From positions 4,911 through 56,947 of the forward strand of contig NW_019091751.1 of the NCBI RefSeq assembly GCF_001949145.1: a DNA stretch of 52,037 nucleotides. The letters are read 5' to 3'. The notes under the pieces are model-generated. The model was not told the origin of the DNA. It saw only the letters and a list, made by a program, of their open reading frames with translations, and ran no database searches. Origin of the DNA: Acanthaster planci (lineage: Eukaryota > Echinodermata > Asteroidea > Valvatida > Acanthasteridae). Made by a program: the position numbers and the translations under genes. Shown piece after piece: positions 33,175-44,534 of this stretch (position 1 is the first letter of the stretch; every line of letters begins with the position of its first letter).

Positions 33175-33427
33175 GTAATTCCAGAAATTAGGGGTCCATC
33201 TTTTTTATGTCCCTGTCACATCTGACATACTGGAGGTATGATTTTGTAATTTCAGAACACATTTTCTAATTTCCAAGAGCCATGAATTAATGCAAATTGC
33301 CTGTCAAACAAATAGTAATAGTTTGAAATCAAGTCCGGTGATATTTCCATGTCAAATAACAAAGGTCAGATTTAACAGGGACACGAAAATGTCACACTTT
33401 TGGACCCCTAATTTCTGGAATTACCCA
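33175..33427 (+). mobile_element. ~250 bp MITE, copy 3
   Basis: Collinear with the copy at 30693-30943 along its whole length, with the same inverted ends (GTAATTCCAGAAATTAGGGG / CCCCTAATTTCTGGAATTAC). It has a small insertion after TCTGACATA. It lies 0.3 kb upstream of the UCP start codon. Confidence 0.8.
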
Positions 33428-33429
33428 CG

Positions 33430-35280
33430 TGAGTATTCATTATCATGCATACGAATACCCAAATACAAGTATATTTACTATTTCTAGGGATGCTGTGTTG
33501 GAAAAAAATCCACAAATTTAGTAAAAAAATTAAGATGATGAATTGCATCCAAAAAGAGAAAAATTATATAAAAGGAAAATGTACAAAGTGCAAAAGGTTA
33601 CATGAAATATGACTTAAAATATTTAGACAAGAAATTACACATAATGAAATACAAACAACAACTATTCATGCAACATTTTGTTGCCACATACCTAAAATAC
33701 AAAAGAAAACTTGTATGTACAGAGGTATGCTGTATCCCTGATGATGAGTGTAATTCAGCTCACTGTTGATTGGTCTCTTGGAAATTACTGCCAGAATTCC
33801 GTGACCTTTTATCACTTTGTAGTCTAGTGTTCATCTGTTCAGATTTCTTGCAGTAATTTAGCTGTTTCCTCCTCCTTGCCATTGGAGTTGCACTCATATC
33901 TCTCACCAAGCTTGGCCAATGATCAATCTGAACATGGAGGAAGGAACACGATCTTGTAGTGTTAAAATGATACCCTATTCATTACTGGCCAAGCACTGGC
34001 AGACACCATGATGGGCTGCTTCTCTCCTCAATCTACAACAAAAGCTGGCACCACAGGGGCTCATAACTTTCCTTCTCATGCAAATGGAGTTGTTTAAATT
34101 CTTTGTGCTTGTCATAACATACCTTACTACACATGAACCCATTCCATAATGTTAACATACATGTATGTACAGTATGTCTGCTGCTCAATTCAATTCTTCC
34201 CAAGCCACTGACAGACAAAATGCATTACATGTACATGGCTTAATCAACAACATTTCACCTAGGAAAATAGAAATCATATACCTACCAGTACATGTACATG
34301 TAACAGTACTCACATTATACTTGTCTGGTGCACTGAGGCAATGTACGATCGTAGAGCAATTAGAATAGAAACAGACCAGAAACAACCTGTCCTTTTTGTT
34401 GCTACTGTCGTTGACAGGTGGCAAGACTCCCCCCTCCCCTCGACCCCAGGTCAAGATTGCATCAGCTGTGCTGCTGACTGTGCAGAGAGTCACCCTGGTA
34501 ATGTAACACTGCACTGTACATTGTACATGTGCATGTATCAAGTTGAAGTGCGTGAACCTATGGTACACACGTATGTAATGGTATTGTTCTGAATCCTCTC
34601 ATTACATTACAATCTTCAGGGTGATACAAACATGTGATGTTCTTACTTGCAGGTCGCAGCCCTTGATACAGGAGCTTTGTCTTTATAATGTAGCACACTT
34701 TCAACAAAACACACCGGTACATCCTCAGCTCTACAGTTACTGTGTTTTTTAGAGAATCACATTTCTGTTGTAGTGCTATGGAAGCAGAGTGGGATAGAAC
34801 AGGAGTTTCTTGAGCCTGATAAATTTTTGTTCTGCTTATTTTTTAATCAAATCCTTCTTTATGTCCAATGATTTTATTTTTTTCTATGTTCCTTGGCTCT
34901 GGAGGATGTATTTTTTAAGGGCTTGTCCAGGGAAGATCAGTAATAACTAATAACAGCTGGTTCATACTTGGTGTAAAAGTGAACACAATAATGTGGATTT
35001 GTGACATCAAGTCAAATATTCGCACAGCAAAGTCGCAAAAGTTGAAAATACTTAACTTGAGCGAAATTTGGCTGCAAATCTTTCACGACGTCAAATTTGC
35101 TTCACTTTCACAATTGTCTGTAGTATGAAGCACATACAAAAAGCTGACCACCTCAGCATCATGATGCAGGGAGCTCCAGTATTAACGTAAACACAACTGG
35201 CACTGTTGAAACTAAAATCTGATCTGTTGGCATTATCAACATTAGGGGACTAACATGGTGAACAATTTGTTTCTTTGATT
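33430..35280. other. UCP upstream region, TACATGTA-rich
   Basis: No protein-coding exon recognised. On minus, GCTTG|GTGAGAG near 33913 after a ~120 base segment preceded by TTTTGTTGTAG could be a second non-coding UCP exon. This is only a splice-signal guess. Several TACATGTA palindromes occur between 34150 and 34520. Confidence 0.3.
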
Positions 35281-35559
35281 TCACAGATTAGCCCCCAAAA
35301 AGACTCCGGTTTCTGGTCACGGGCTTGCTCCAAAAGTGGTGCGGTGAGGCAGCCTTTTTTTTCCTTAGAAGTGATGTACATGTACGTATACATGTATTTT
35401 AAAGCACATGGCCTTCTTACTACGAGAAGTGTGAATTAAAAACTTTGAATTAATAAAATGATCATAAAATATGACGAGAGGCGATGTTTCAGTCATCTCA
35501 CTCAAACGAAGCTTCTATTCTTGGCAAGATTGAGCTTGTTAAAAATACAGTAGCACAAC

Positions 35560-35860
35560 CATGGAAAAATAATATGTGAAAAATAAATATTCTGCTCCAG
35601 TTTTCAGTTTTAAATGAAATTCTCATGACTTGACATTCTTTGCACATAGTTTTCTGCTTTAGCTTAGAGGAAACAAGTTGCACGTCAAAGAGCCTATGAA
35701 AAAATAAATCAAAACAGTTCAGCTCCAGGGTCAGAATGAAAAAAAACTTCTCATGAGGTACATGTACATGTATGTGATGTCCTGTGCGCAATGTTTTCTG
35801 TTTAGCTTATAAGAAATAAGTTGCATATAAAATATCGGGGAAAAAATTCAGCTCAGAAAA
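35560..35860. repeat. imperfect ~128 bp tandem repeat
   Basis: TTCTCATGA starts near 35620 and again near 35748, and TTTTCTGCTTTAGCTTA matches TTTTCTGTTTAGCTTA at the same spacing. AGTTGCA and a following CAGCTC block also repeat. The region is AT-rich with no coding signal. Confidence 0.6.
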
Positions 35861-36009
35861 TAAGATCTCCTCTCACTCTTATCTAACTTTGTTCTTGGCA
35901 AGTGACGATGCATGAGTTGTTACATGTATTGTCGTAAAGCGATGTCCATCGCCACTGCATGCACTGCATGTGTATGTACCGACACTGAAATAGACTGGCC
36001 CACCCATAG

Positions 36010-36165
36010 ACTGCACCTCGTTTGTCTGGTTCAGAGACGTGGGCCCGGGTTTGAATCAATTGGCTACGGCCGGAATTACACCGAGTATTTGGCAGCATCC
36101 ACAGTTAGTTCCCATAGAATCATGCAATATCGAGCCACAGCCAATTGATTCCGACATGGCCTTGG
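36010..36165. repeat. tRNA-like B box plus inverted-repeat unit
   Basis: GGGTTTGAATC (36047-36057) looks like a Pol III B box at the end of a SINE head. Then follow GGCTACGGCCGGAATTACA and, inverted, AGCCAATTGATTCCGACATG. The right half resembles the unit at 44412-44534 (both carry AGTTCCCATAGA and end near GGCC). Confidence 0.5.
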
Positions 36166-36422
36166 TATAAAGATATAAAGATACACGAATGACGTCATCT
36201 GTTAAGAGTGCCCGATTGAAATGTATGGAGGCCTAGGAGATTCCTTAACCGTACATATTACTCAACCCCACCCATTGAAAACACGTTAAAATTTCGCGGT
36301 AGCAGAAATCTTGCTGCTCAACTGAATTTGGGTGCTTTTGGAAATCATTTCATGCCAAATAAAAAATTCTTTATATTGCCGACGTGCGCGGTGACCAGAA
36401 ACCGGAGACTTTTGGGGGGGCC

Positions 36423-39400
36423 TTGTAGACAGTGAGCAAATGTACATATAACACATAATTGTTTGCAATAAGCACCATTTCGGTAAATCTTTAAACATTG
36501 TGTCTTTACATCTATACCAGTAGCATGGCATCATCATGATAGTGTCTTGACACAGCTTTAATTGATGGCAAAAAGTGCATTGCAATCATTTCATGCTTTA
36601 CATCAGTACATTGCAATATATTGCATGTACACGTACATGTACATGTAAAGCTCATGGCATGACACATTCAAATGCAAGAAACTCCATTCATGTATCCAGG
36701 AATTGTCAGTCTTTAATGCATTCATGTATATTCATAAATACGGTGTACTTAGGACAGTTTTTCCATTCCTATTGGTCGAAACACATTACGTGACCATGTA
36801 TTAACATGACATACTGTACGTTTGCGGAGAAATGATATAATGCCTGCCATGTAAATCATGCGCTAGTACATGGATACGAAACAGGTTTGATTAGGCCTGA
36901 TTGGTCAGGAGTCTGTGCGCACACGATGCAACACGTGCATGTCAAGTTCTTTGAAGGGGATTCTATTGGACAACTTTCAATAGGAATATACCATAAAACG
37001 GATGGGGTGTTCGGGAAAATGATAGTAATATTTTACAACAAAATTGCGGGAAATCCATCATGTGTTGACCTCTTTTGACTCTCAGAGTAAAAAGGTATTA
37101 ATGAATGGGAATAAATATAATAAATGTGCTTGGCTGGTCTTAAACTAACGTTTAAAATAATGTTTTAGACCTTGCTCAGGAGAACAAACACTGGTAATGC
37201 CCTTGCCTGTGGCTCAGGCATTAGTCGTGTCCATTCTCCTAAGACTGGCCAAGTACATACATGTATCTATTCCCTTATCAATACAGATGATCAGAAAATG
37301 CTTTGTACATACACATGTGTACCTGCAAATGATGTCATGGTTATGACTTGATGGTGTTGGTAGTGTGTTAACTGAGGCCTGGCACTTTTCTTGCAGCTGT
37401 TGATGATTTCCAAGTCAGCATGTCAGGGAAGAATTTGATGAGTTCCGCTTAAATTTGTTGATGAGTTTCTCACCCTATCTTGCTCTTACTGGCATGCACA
37501 CTGCATAGTTTCATTTTAAAGTAAAACTATGACAGGTGCCCTCACTACCTTGATACAGTGTCAAAAAATAGCAAACTAAAATTGCACGTACATGTATATA
37601 TACAAAGGTTCACTGTTCAGAGCTTTTTTCTGTATCGGTAAAAGTTTCTTTTGCCAAGAAGTTCAAGAGCAAGTTAAGGGGGAAAAATTGTTCCCATAAC
37701 ATTTCTGGTTCCCACAACATATGCATATAGGTTTCAACAAGATCCCCACAACTATGGAATAAGTATTGGACTAGACACTTTTTTGCTTTATTTCAAAATG
37801 GATGGGGAGAGTTGTGTTTTTGTATTTTGTTTTGTTACCTTAAGTCTAAGTTGCATTTATAGCCTGTAAGTCTGTTATAGAGAAAAACCATTTACAGATC
37901 AAAATTGAGATAGAAATGAATACTCCTTTGTTGTATATACTAATATATGAATGTAAAATGAGAACCCTTTGGTATTCCAACAATAACAACCCTTTAAAAA
38001 TTGTTGCTGTACAATTGATTTGAATAATCTTATTTCAGACCACCAATAACATCTGTGGCAGTCAAGGAAGATTACATGTATGTGCATGGAAGTGAAGTGT
38101 CTTGGCTGAGTATGGGGAATAGATTAATGATGCCACTGCAGGAGATGTTGGGCTGCATCTAATCCTCCACACAAGCAGATCTCTGTAAGCAAATATGACA
38201 GTCTACTATCACTGTTACCTACATGCCTTCCAATATGTAACCCATGTGCAGTTGACAAAAGATTAAAAGTACAGCCCATTGAAAGTAATTGGCTCAATCA
38301 AAATGGCAGGTGCAATAAACAGCTATGCTGACTGTGTGTTGTACTTATGCAGTATGCTGTACAATACTTAGCTATGTGAACATTTATCAAATATCATGAC
38401 ACAAATAGCGTTATTGGTGTCTGTTTGGTTTCTTAGGATGAATTTTCAACTTACAGGAAATACAGAGAAAATGATTTTATAAACCACCAGCTGTCATTTA
38501 TTGTGTCTTGTTGCAGACAGGGACAAAAAGATAAAATGTACATGTATACATGTACCTGAACGATGTGCTGCACATACATATGTATACATACATACATGTA
38601 CCACGTTGCTAATCATGCGTGGTACTTGATTACATGTACCGGTATGTTTGGAAATCCAAATGCACAGAACTTTTTTGAAATTGCACAGCTGTGTTTAACA
38701 TTTGCACAGGTAAACTGTATACATATTCAACATGTACGTGTACATTTTGTTGGAATCACATGTATCAGCAGACGGTCTAGCTACTCACATACATGTATAC
38801 AGTGCTGAAGTTAGTGCTGGTATGAGAAAAAAATCCATTGTGGGATTTTCGTGCCTTCAGTTGGCTTTGGTAACATTTTTTATACATCCAACTTGGTTCC
38901 ATTTGGGAATAACATATTGGCCTGTATGAAAACCACTAGCTAGCTACAGCTGCAACTGGTCATCATTACCCATTTAATTCACATACTGTAGGTCTACATT
39001 ATACATGTACATGTACTGTAGCTCCTCCCACAGGATTGCTAGGGCTGCCAAGCAATATCTGAGGGGATTTATCAAGTACAATATGGGGAAATGACAGGAA
39101 TGCAGAAATGCACCAATTTTCAATGCTCTTTAGAACACAGTTGGTAATGGAAAGAACTTTCATGCTTGATGAAACCTTGCATGTTTGCACCCAGAAAGTA
39201 TTTTAGAGAAAAAATAGAGTTGAGATTTCAAGTTCAAGTCCAAGTGTAAGAGGTCAAAATCCAAACCGTTCGTTATCACAACTTGGACTTTTGAGCCATA
39301 TCATGGTCAAATGATCCTATGCTAGACAATGAATATTATCTGGTGGCCATCTAGTCCAGTTTGCCATCCATGGCTTCCTAAGAACTAATGATATGTGTGC

Positions 39401-39812
39401 ATGGACCATGAACCTGTACAACCTCTGGTGTTCGCTACAATGTAATGACCTTTCCTTGTACAGACCCTATCAAGTGTACAGTCAACATTTCCTGAGATAC
39501 AAAGCTGGTCTTACATTCATTGGGCCATATTTCCAGGTTTTAACCTGGCATGTCAGGCACCCCACGTTTGCTCTTTTTATACTGAACATCAAGTTCACCC
39601 CTTTTAAGTTGTAAGCCAATGACATGCAGACTAGATTGACCCAAATGACTTTATCACCCTATGGCCTGTCCTCACAATCTTTCCAAGCTGTTATCCAGAG
39701 GGAAGAATTCCAACTGGACCATCACAATTTTCGAGTGTCATACACATCACCAAGTTTTGAACCCTACTTTTTCAACCTTCCCACTGGGAAGGCACTACTC
39801 AACAACAACTCA
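36423..39812. other. no gene; TACATGTA palindromes abundant
   Basis: Many TACATGTA copies occur, including near 36640, 37255, 38540, 38590, 38630 and 39003. ORFs here are short and low in complexity. This is probably an intron or 5' flank of the UCP gene. Confidence 0.4.
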
Positions 39813-39882
39813 TTAACCCTAACAGTCCTGAATCCTCCAATTTTAATATGATTTTGCACACACCCTAGGGAGTTAGGGTTAA
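39813..39882 (+). repeat. 70 bp mini-element with telomere-like ends
   Basis: It runs from TTAACCCTAACAGTCCTGA to GGGAGTTAGGGTTAA with a centre AATCCTCCAATTTTAATATG. The ends are inverted repeats built of CCCTAA/TTAGGG-like units, starting and ending in TTAA. It is collinear with the reverse complement of 40600-40669. Confidence 0.8.
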
Positions 39883-40599
39883 ACTCAACAGGTGCTACTT
39901 TTTAAACTTGCTGACGTCCATGTTGCATTTGGAAATTGAGATCAAGCCTTTTTCCTCTGTGGTTGATGCCATGTTACGACTATTATTGTTCTTTCATCAC
40001 ATTGAATTCAAATGACAGTATTTCCCTCAAAACATGCCCACTCCTTGACCCACAGTGGGCTATTTTGCATCCGTACATTATACATGTACATGTATGTCCA
40101 AAGTGGTTAATAGCGACTCACACAGAGTGCATGCTTTAACAGGGTTCAATGCTAGTTCATGATGGACACATTTAGATACTTAAAGTACTATACATGTACT
40201 TTAATAACGTGTTGTAAAATAAACCCTCAATGGGCTAGGGCATTTAGTAACTACAGCTAAAGGTAAAGTGATTTTCTACCTTCATTTTTAAAAATAAATT
40301 CTCTATCCTTCATCTGTGAAAGATTGAGGACTTTTAGGACAAATAAAAGGAAGAAGTCACCAGAAATTGAAGGCCTGTAGAAATGGACGAAAAAGATGCC
40401 AAAAAAGTGTTAAGTTTACAACACCTAAATGTAAAACACAAGTCATTCTCTGTAATTCTGGCACATGTACACTGTACAGCAAACCTCTCTGGTACCATTG
40501 AGTATTGTTTACATGTATTTAAAAAACCTCTTTGCTAACGTTTGATCATGAGACATGATCAGCGGCAGTAGAAGTTGGAGGAACATCAGGCATCAGCCA

Positions 40600-40669
40600 T
40601 TAACCTAACCCCCCAAGGGCGTATGTAAAATCGTATTGAAATTGGAGGATTTGGGACTGTCAGGGTTAA
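40600..40669 (-). repeat. 70 bp mini-element, second copy, inverted
   Basis: Read on minus it begins TTAACCCTGACAGTCCC and ends GGGGGGTTAGGTTAA, with the same centre AATCCTCCAATTTCAATACG as the copy at 39813. Similarity over the 70 bases is roughly 80 percent by eye. Confidence 0.8.
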
Positions 40670-41395
40670 TAGGCCAATCCATTAAGCTGCACCCCGTGAA
40701 AAGTGGGGGGCATCTCCCCTTCAGTTGACACAGTGGGGGGCCACTGGCCACTTCTGCCACCAGTAAACATGACTGGGCAAAACCCTTTCAAGTCAACTCG
40801 GTCCAAGTTAAATCAGTCCCATGTCAACTTGGTCCCAGGGCAGGAAGAAAAATGGGTTCGATCTCAAGTAAATCAGGCTAAGATCAGATCGCTTTATGGG
40901 CGCAGCGATGGAAGTCACCATGTCCTACATGTCCTACATTCAAATTTAGCTGGGAAATCCAAGTTAAAGCAGACCTCTAATTCTTCAGACCAGTTTCACA
41001 TAAGGGCTTGCGCACAGAGTCTCGGTTGATGTCTGTGTATGGAACTTTTTCAGAGATATCATTTACCATGTTTACCACCATTATCAGGATTCGTTTTTTA
41101 GAGTGGTGGGGTATTCTGCAATTACTCCTTTCCATGTTTCTGTTCACGCTGATGGTTGCTGTTCGTGTATGGAACTCTTTCAGAAATGTCTCGTATATGT
41201 ATCTCACGTGGTACAGGCGCTAGGCTAGTACAGTGCAGAGACAGAATTGACAGAAAAGACAGGAAACTATAAAATGGAACGGCAATTCGAGACAAAAATC
41301 AATTAACCCACGTTAGCTTGGTAGACTGACCTCTGTACTGCAAAAACGTGACAACATAAAGCATGTAAAGGGAGCCTACAAATATTATTACTTAC

Positions 41396-41740
41396 GTCTG
41401 TATGTTGGGGAGTGATGACTGCAGGATACCGGCGGTAAAAAGCCAATTTAAGCCGTTATTTGTGACTTGGAAGATGACTCCAGCAGGCCTTCGGTGACAA
41501 CAAGGTTATATGCGTGCTACCGTCAGTTCAATAGCCTACGCTACGCTTCCTTGCAGAGATTCGTCAAAGAAAGCCAGCCGGATGCACATACAAAACTATT
41601 GCGCTTAGCTGGTGTGACCATCATCGGGTACCAGTATTTTTGCAGCTGCACAGCTGGCCCGGATCCGCACCGACGATTTGGAGGTGTGTCTCTCATTGAC
41701 CAATCACCACTCCCGATTTGTGGGCGTTGACGTCACTGCC
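41396..41740 (-). promoter_or_regulatory. candidate UCP promoter and non-coding first exon
   Basis: On minus, a strong donor CAGAC|GTAAGTA (boundary 41396/41395) ends a CpG-containing stretch with no long frame. Upstream of it are a CCAAT box (ATTGG in minus sense, 41700-41704) and a CRE palindrome TGACGTCA (41728-41735). UCP2/3 genes commonly have non-coding first exons, and the next recognised minus-strand gene is UCP. The assignment is inference; the distance to the start codon is 8.5 kb. Confidence 0.4.
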
Positions 41741-43497
41741 ACAATTATGTCAACACTCACAGGGCAATCTACATACAAAAGATAGCTGATTCATTCAAGC
41801 TAAGCAAGAAATTGAACAGTGAATAATAGGAAGTGGTTGTTGAAATTTGACTTGTCACATTGACTATAATTAAAACATTTTTACAGATAATTGTGATGAA
41901 CCAGATCCAATCAAAGTTTATCATTAACTAAATGCTCAAAACTTCCCAGAAAGGAACTTGACCATGCGTCACATGCACGGCAACACTATTTGATCCCAGT
42001 TTCACAATACAAATAGCAGAAAACACTAAGCTGGAGGTTTCTGTTGCCACGACAAACTCGCCTCACACGATGATCGAGCCATGAATAGTGAATGTATTAA
42101 ATGTGAACGTTTCCCAATGCCCATATGGAGATGATGCAATAAACGGACGGTGTGCCCCAGCCGGCCCATCGATCGTCATTGCATCATCTTTTTCCCGACG
42201 GTACACCACAACAGCCCCAACTCACGGACATTTTAAACACATCACCAGAAATAAGATTTTCCGTCAGAAAAAGGTAACTCGGGGGGGGGGGGGGTGTCGC
42301 CCCACGCGGCCTATCGCCTACCCGCCTCGTACATTTTCCTCTTTTCAAAGCCAGGCAATAATTTCACTTGATATCGCCAAATTCTCCGTAACTCGCACTT
42401 TCATCGTAAAATTATCAGAATGGTTGCCATGTGTTGCAAGCCAATGGGATGCAGCGATAATGAAACCATGTAACCTGCGGCATATCTGGGGGCAGGAGAC
42501 AGTGCTGCTGATTTTTCCTCATGTTTTTAAAAGCAGCAGAATGTTAGGAACGGTACAACCACAACTCTATTTATGACTAGAGGTGGGAAGGGGTGAAGAT
42601 TCTTTTACGGGTGACAAATGGGAAAGTCATAGTGGGGGAAAATCCATTCCCCCCCCCCTGGGCCCCAAGACGTCAATAAGCCACTGCATGTAACCTGAAA
42701 AGAGTATTTTTCTATCGTTGTCCGTTGTAATCTTACAGAAAGACACTTCGCAGCTGGCAGTTTAACTCGCCTTTTTTGACCAAAGATCGAACTTGACACC
42801 AACCTTTGCAGTAGGGCTTGGGTGACTCGGCAGATTTTTATGCAGCAAATGTGCTACCTGCATGTATTGTACATGCTCAGTACCTACATAAAAAAATCTG
42901 CAGGTATGCCAGGATTGTTCCTCCTGACTTCCGCTTCTTGCCGCCCCCACAAAAAACCTACAATTCCTTTAATTTCTTCACGCGAAAAGCAATGTGTTTA
43001 GTCTGTAAAGAAACTAGTCCTGTTAATTTTCTATAGGCCTACTAATCATCTTTTAAAGCTTTTTAAAAGTGAATATTTTTGGATTTATTCGTAAGACAGG
43101 CTTTTATTTTTAACGTGGAGGTAGGCTACAAGGCCTAAAATAATATTACCCAACTACATCAGATGTGCTATTTTGTCTTTAACTGATGGTCAGAAAATAA
43201 CTTTCGCTGGAGAAACTCCAATCAAGGCCCACACCATGGCATACTAAGTGTGCCCTCTTTTAATAATAGAGCCAGAAAGTTGGCCCCTGATGGCACGCTT
43301 CCAGAACACTTAAACAGGCAAAATAACGTGCAAAGATCTTAGAATTTGTAAAAAAATTTCGTTCAGTGACAACTTGGAAGAGCTTTGGAAAATATTTGCT
43401 AGAATATCGATTCAGAGAAACTCAAAAAATACCTGACCTAAAACAGAAATATCCTGCCAAAAATTGACCCATCACTTCCGAAAATCTAAAAACATGA
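41741..43497. other. no gene recognised
   Basis: The 162-codon frame at 42088-42576 (plus) crosses a run of at least 12 G (about 42281) and shows no motif. I regard it as chance. Confidence 0.35.
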
Positions 43498-44050
43498 AGA
43501 ACAGTTCAATACGGCAGTCTCGTACGCAGATGAACATTTACGGTTTGAAATTTTATGGTAGTCTGTTGGTAAAAGCCGAAATAAAAACAGATAAAAATAT
43601 TTCACTTATTATTTGGATTTATAAGTAATACGTTTAAAGCAATAATATACTTTTACAAAGGATTTTAATATTTTATTTAACCTTTGCTGACAACACCAGC
43701 GTTATGTCAAAGCAACGGAAACATGGAGGTAGGTAAATCTTTGCAACGTTTTCCGATGTCATTTTCACGGGGAGTAAAAACAAACGTGCATGGGCAAGGA
43801 GACCTTGGTACGATATCGCAGGACGTAAAAGGTCGTTGATGAAATTCGGTTTTTACCCATCACCAGGTCACTTTTCCTGAATATTAGTAGAGGAAGACAA
43901 AGGTAAAATTCCGACACGAGTGTTTCATGGGGTTGTTTCAGTTAGGAATAATTCTTCAAAAAATTATTGAACGTGAAAGGACGGCCTAATGTAAAATCCC
44001 CATTGGGCGGACCGCGCAGGAGTTCCGGAAGCTCGCTGCGTGACCTTTTA
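43498..44050 (+). repeat. dispersed ~570 bp repeat, copy B
   Basis: Collinear with 5744-6325. Shared blocks include GCAGATGAACA, ATTTAACCTTTGCTGACAA, GAGGTAGGTAAATCT, AAAACAAACGTGCATG, AAAGGTCGTTGAT, AAATTATTGAAC and GGACCGCGC. It is diverged from copy A by substitutions and small indels along its length. Confidence 0.75.
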
Positions 44051-44225
44051 CTTTCAGGCTCTTTAACAGCTTTTGCCTTTACCATGACGACATGAATAAA
44101 GCAACACTGTATTCTGCTTGTTTGTCAGAGAGCTTGGGAAAAAAAGTCGAATTTCTTTTTAAATTCACGTAGTCTGCGCTGCTAGTTCCTCCATGCATGC
44201 TCGACAGGCAAGCTGAGGCCAGAAC

Positions 44226-44275
44226 CTAGGTGGCGGAGTGGTTAAGACGTCTGCACTATGGGATGGTGCTCATTA
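44226..44275 (+). mobile_element. SINE head fragment
   Basis: GGTGGCGGAGTGGTTAAGAC carries a Pol III A box of the Leu/Ser tRNA type. It closely matches the head of the SINE at 48951 (GAGTGGTTAAGA.GTCTGCACTA). No B box follows, so it is truncated. Confidence 0.5.
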
Positions 44276-44411
44276 TTACCTGGTGAATTTTTTCGCCAGC
44301 TTTTGGACAAAAGTGAGCTCAAAGTGTTATGCATAATGCAGTATGCTGGTGTAATAGGCAAAACCTGTATCCCCGACGCAAAGTACATCTTTGGAAAAAA
44401 GAAGTGTAATT

Positions 44412-44534
44412 GGCCGTGTCCGAATCACTTGGCTGCTGCTTAAAATTACACACGAGTCTATGGTAGTGGCTGTGGCCAGTTCCCATAGAGTTGCGTTTAA
44501 TTTACGGACGTAGCCAAGTAATTCGGACACGGCC
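44412..44534. mobile_element. 123 bp inverted-repeat element
   Basis: The ends GGCCGTGTCCGAAT and ATTCGGACACGGCC continue as CACTTGGCT / AGCCAAGT, about 23 paired bases with one mismatch. The centre contains AGTTCCCATAGAG, shared with the unit at 36010-36165. It is probably a MITE or a SINE-associated fold. Confidence 0.7.

Larger units (their letters stand above)
35291..36422. mobile_element. possible 1.1 kb element with 30 bp inverted ends
   Basis: A 30-base end starting GCCCCCAAAAAGACTCCGGT (35291-35320) is present inverted at 36391-36422 with only one or two changes. Inside are a 128-base tandem repeat and a tRNA-like/inverted-repeat unit. No transposase ORF is present, so the element would be non-autonomous. 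Confidence 0.5.

Noticed and set aside
42088-42576. 162-codon ORF on plus, the longest uninterrupted ORF after the DIRS piece
   Set aside because: It crosses a G-run that encodes polyglycine, has no domain and no splice context, and composition shifts sharply along it.
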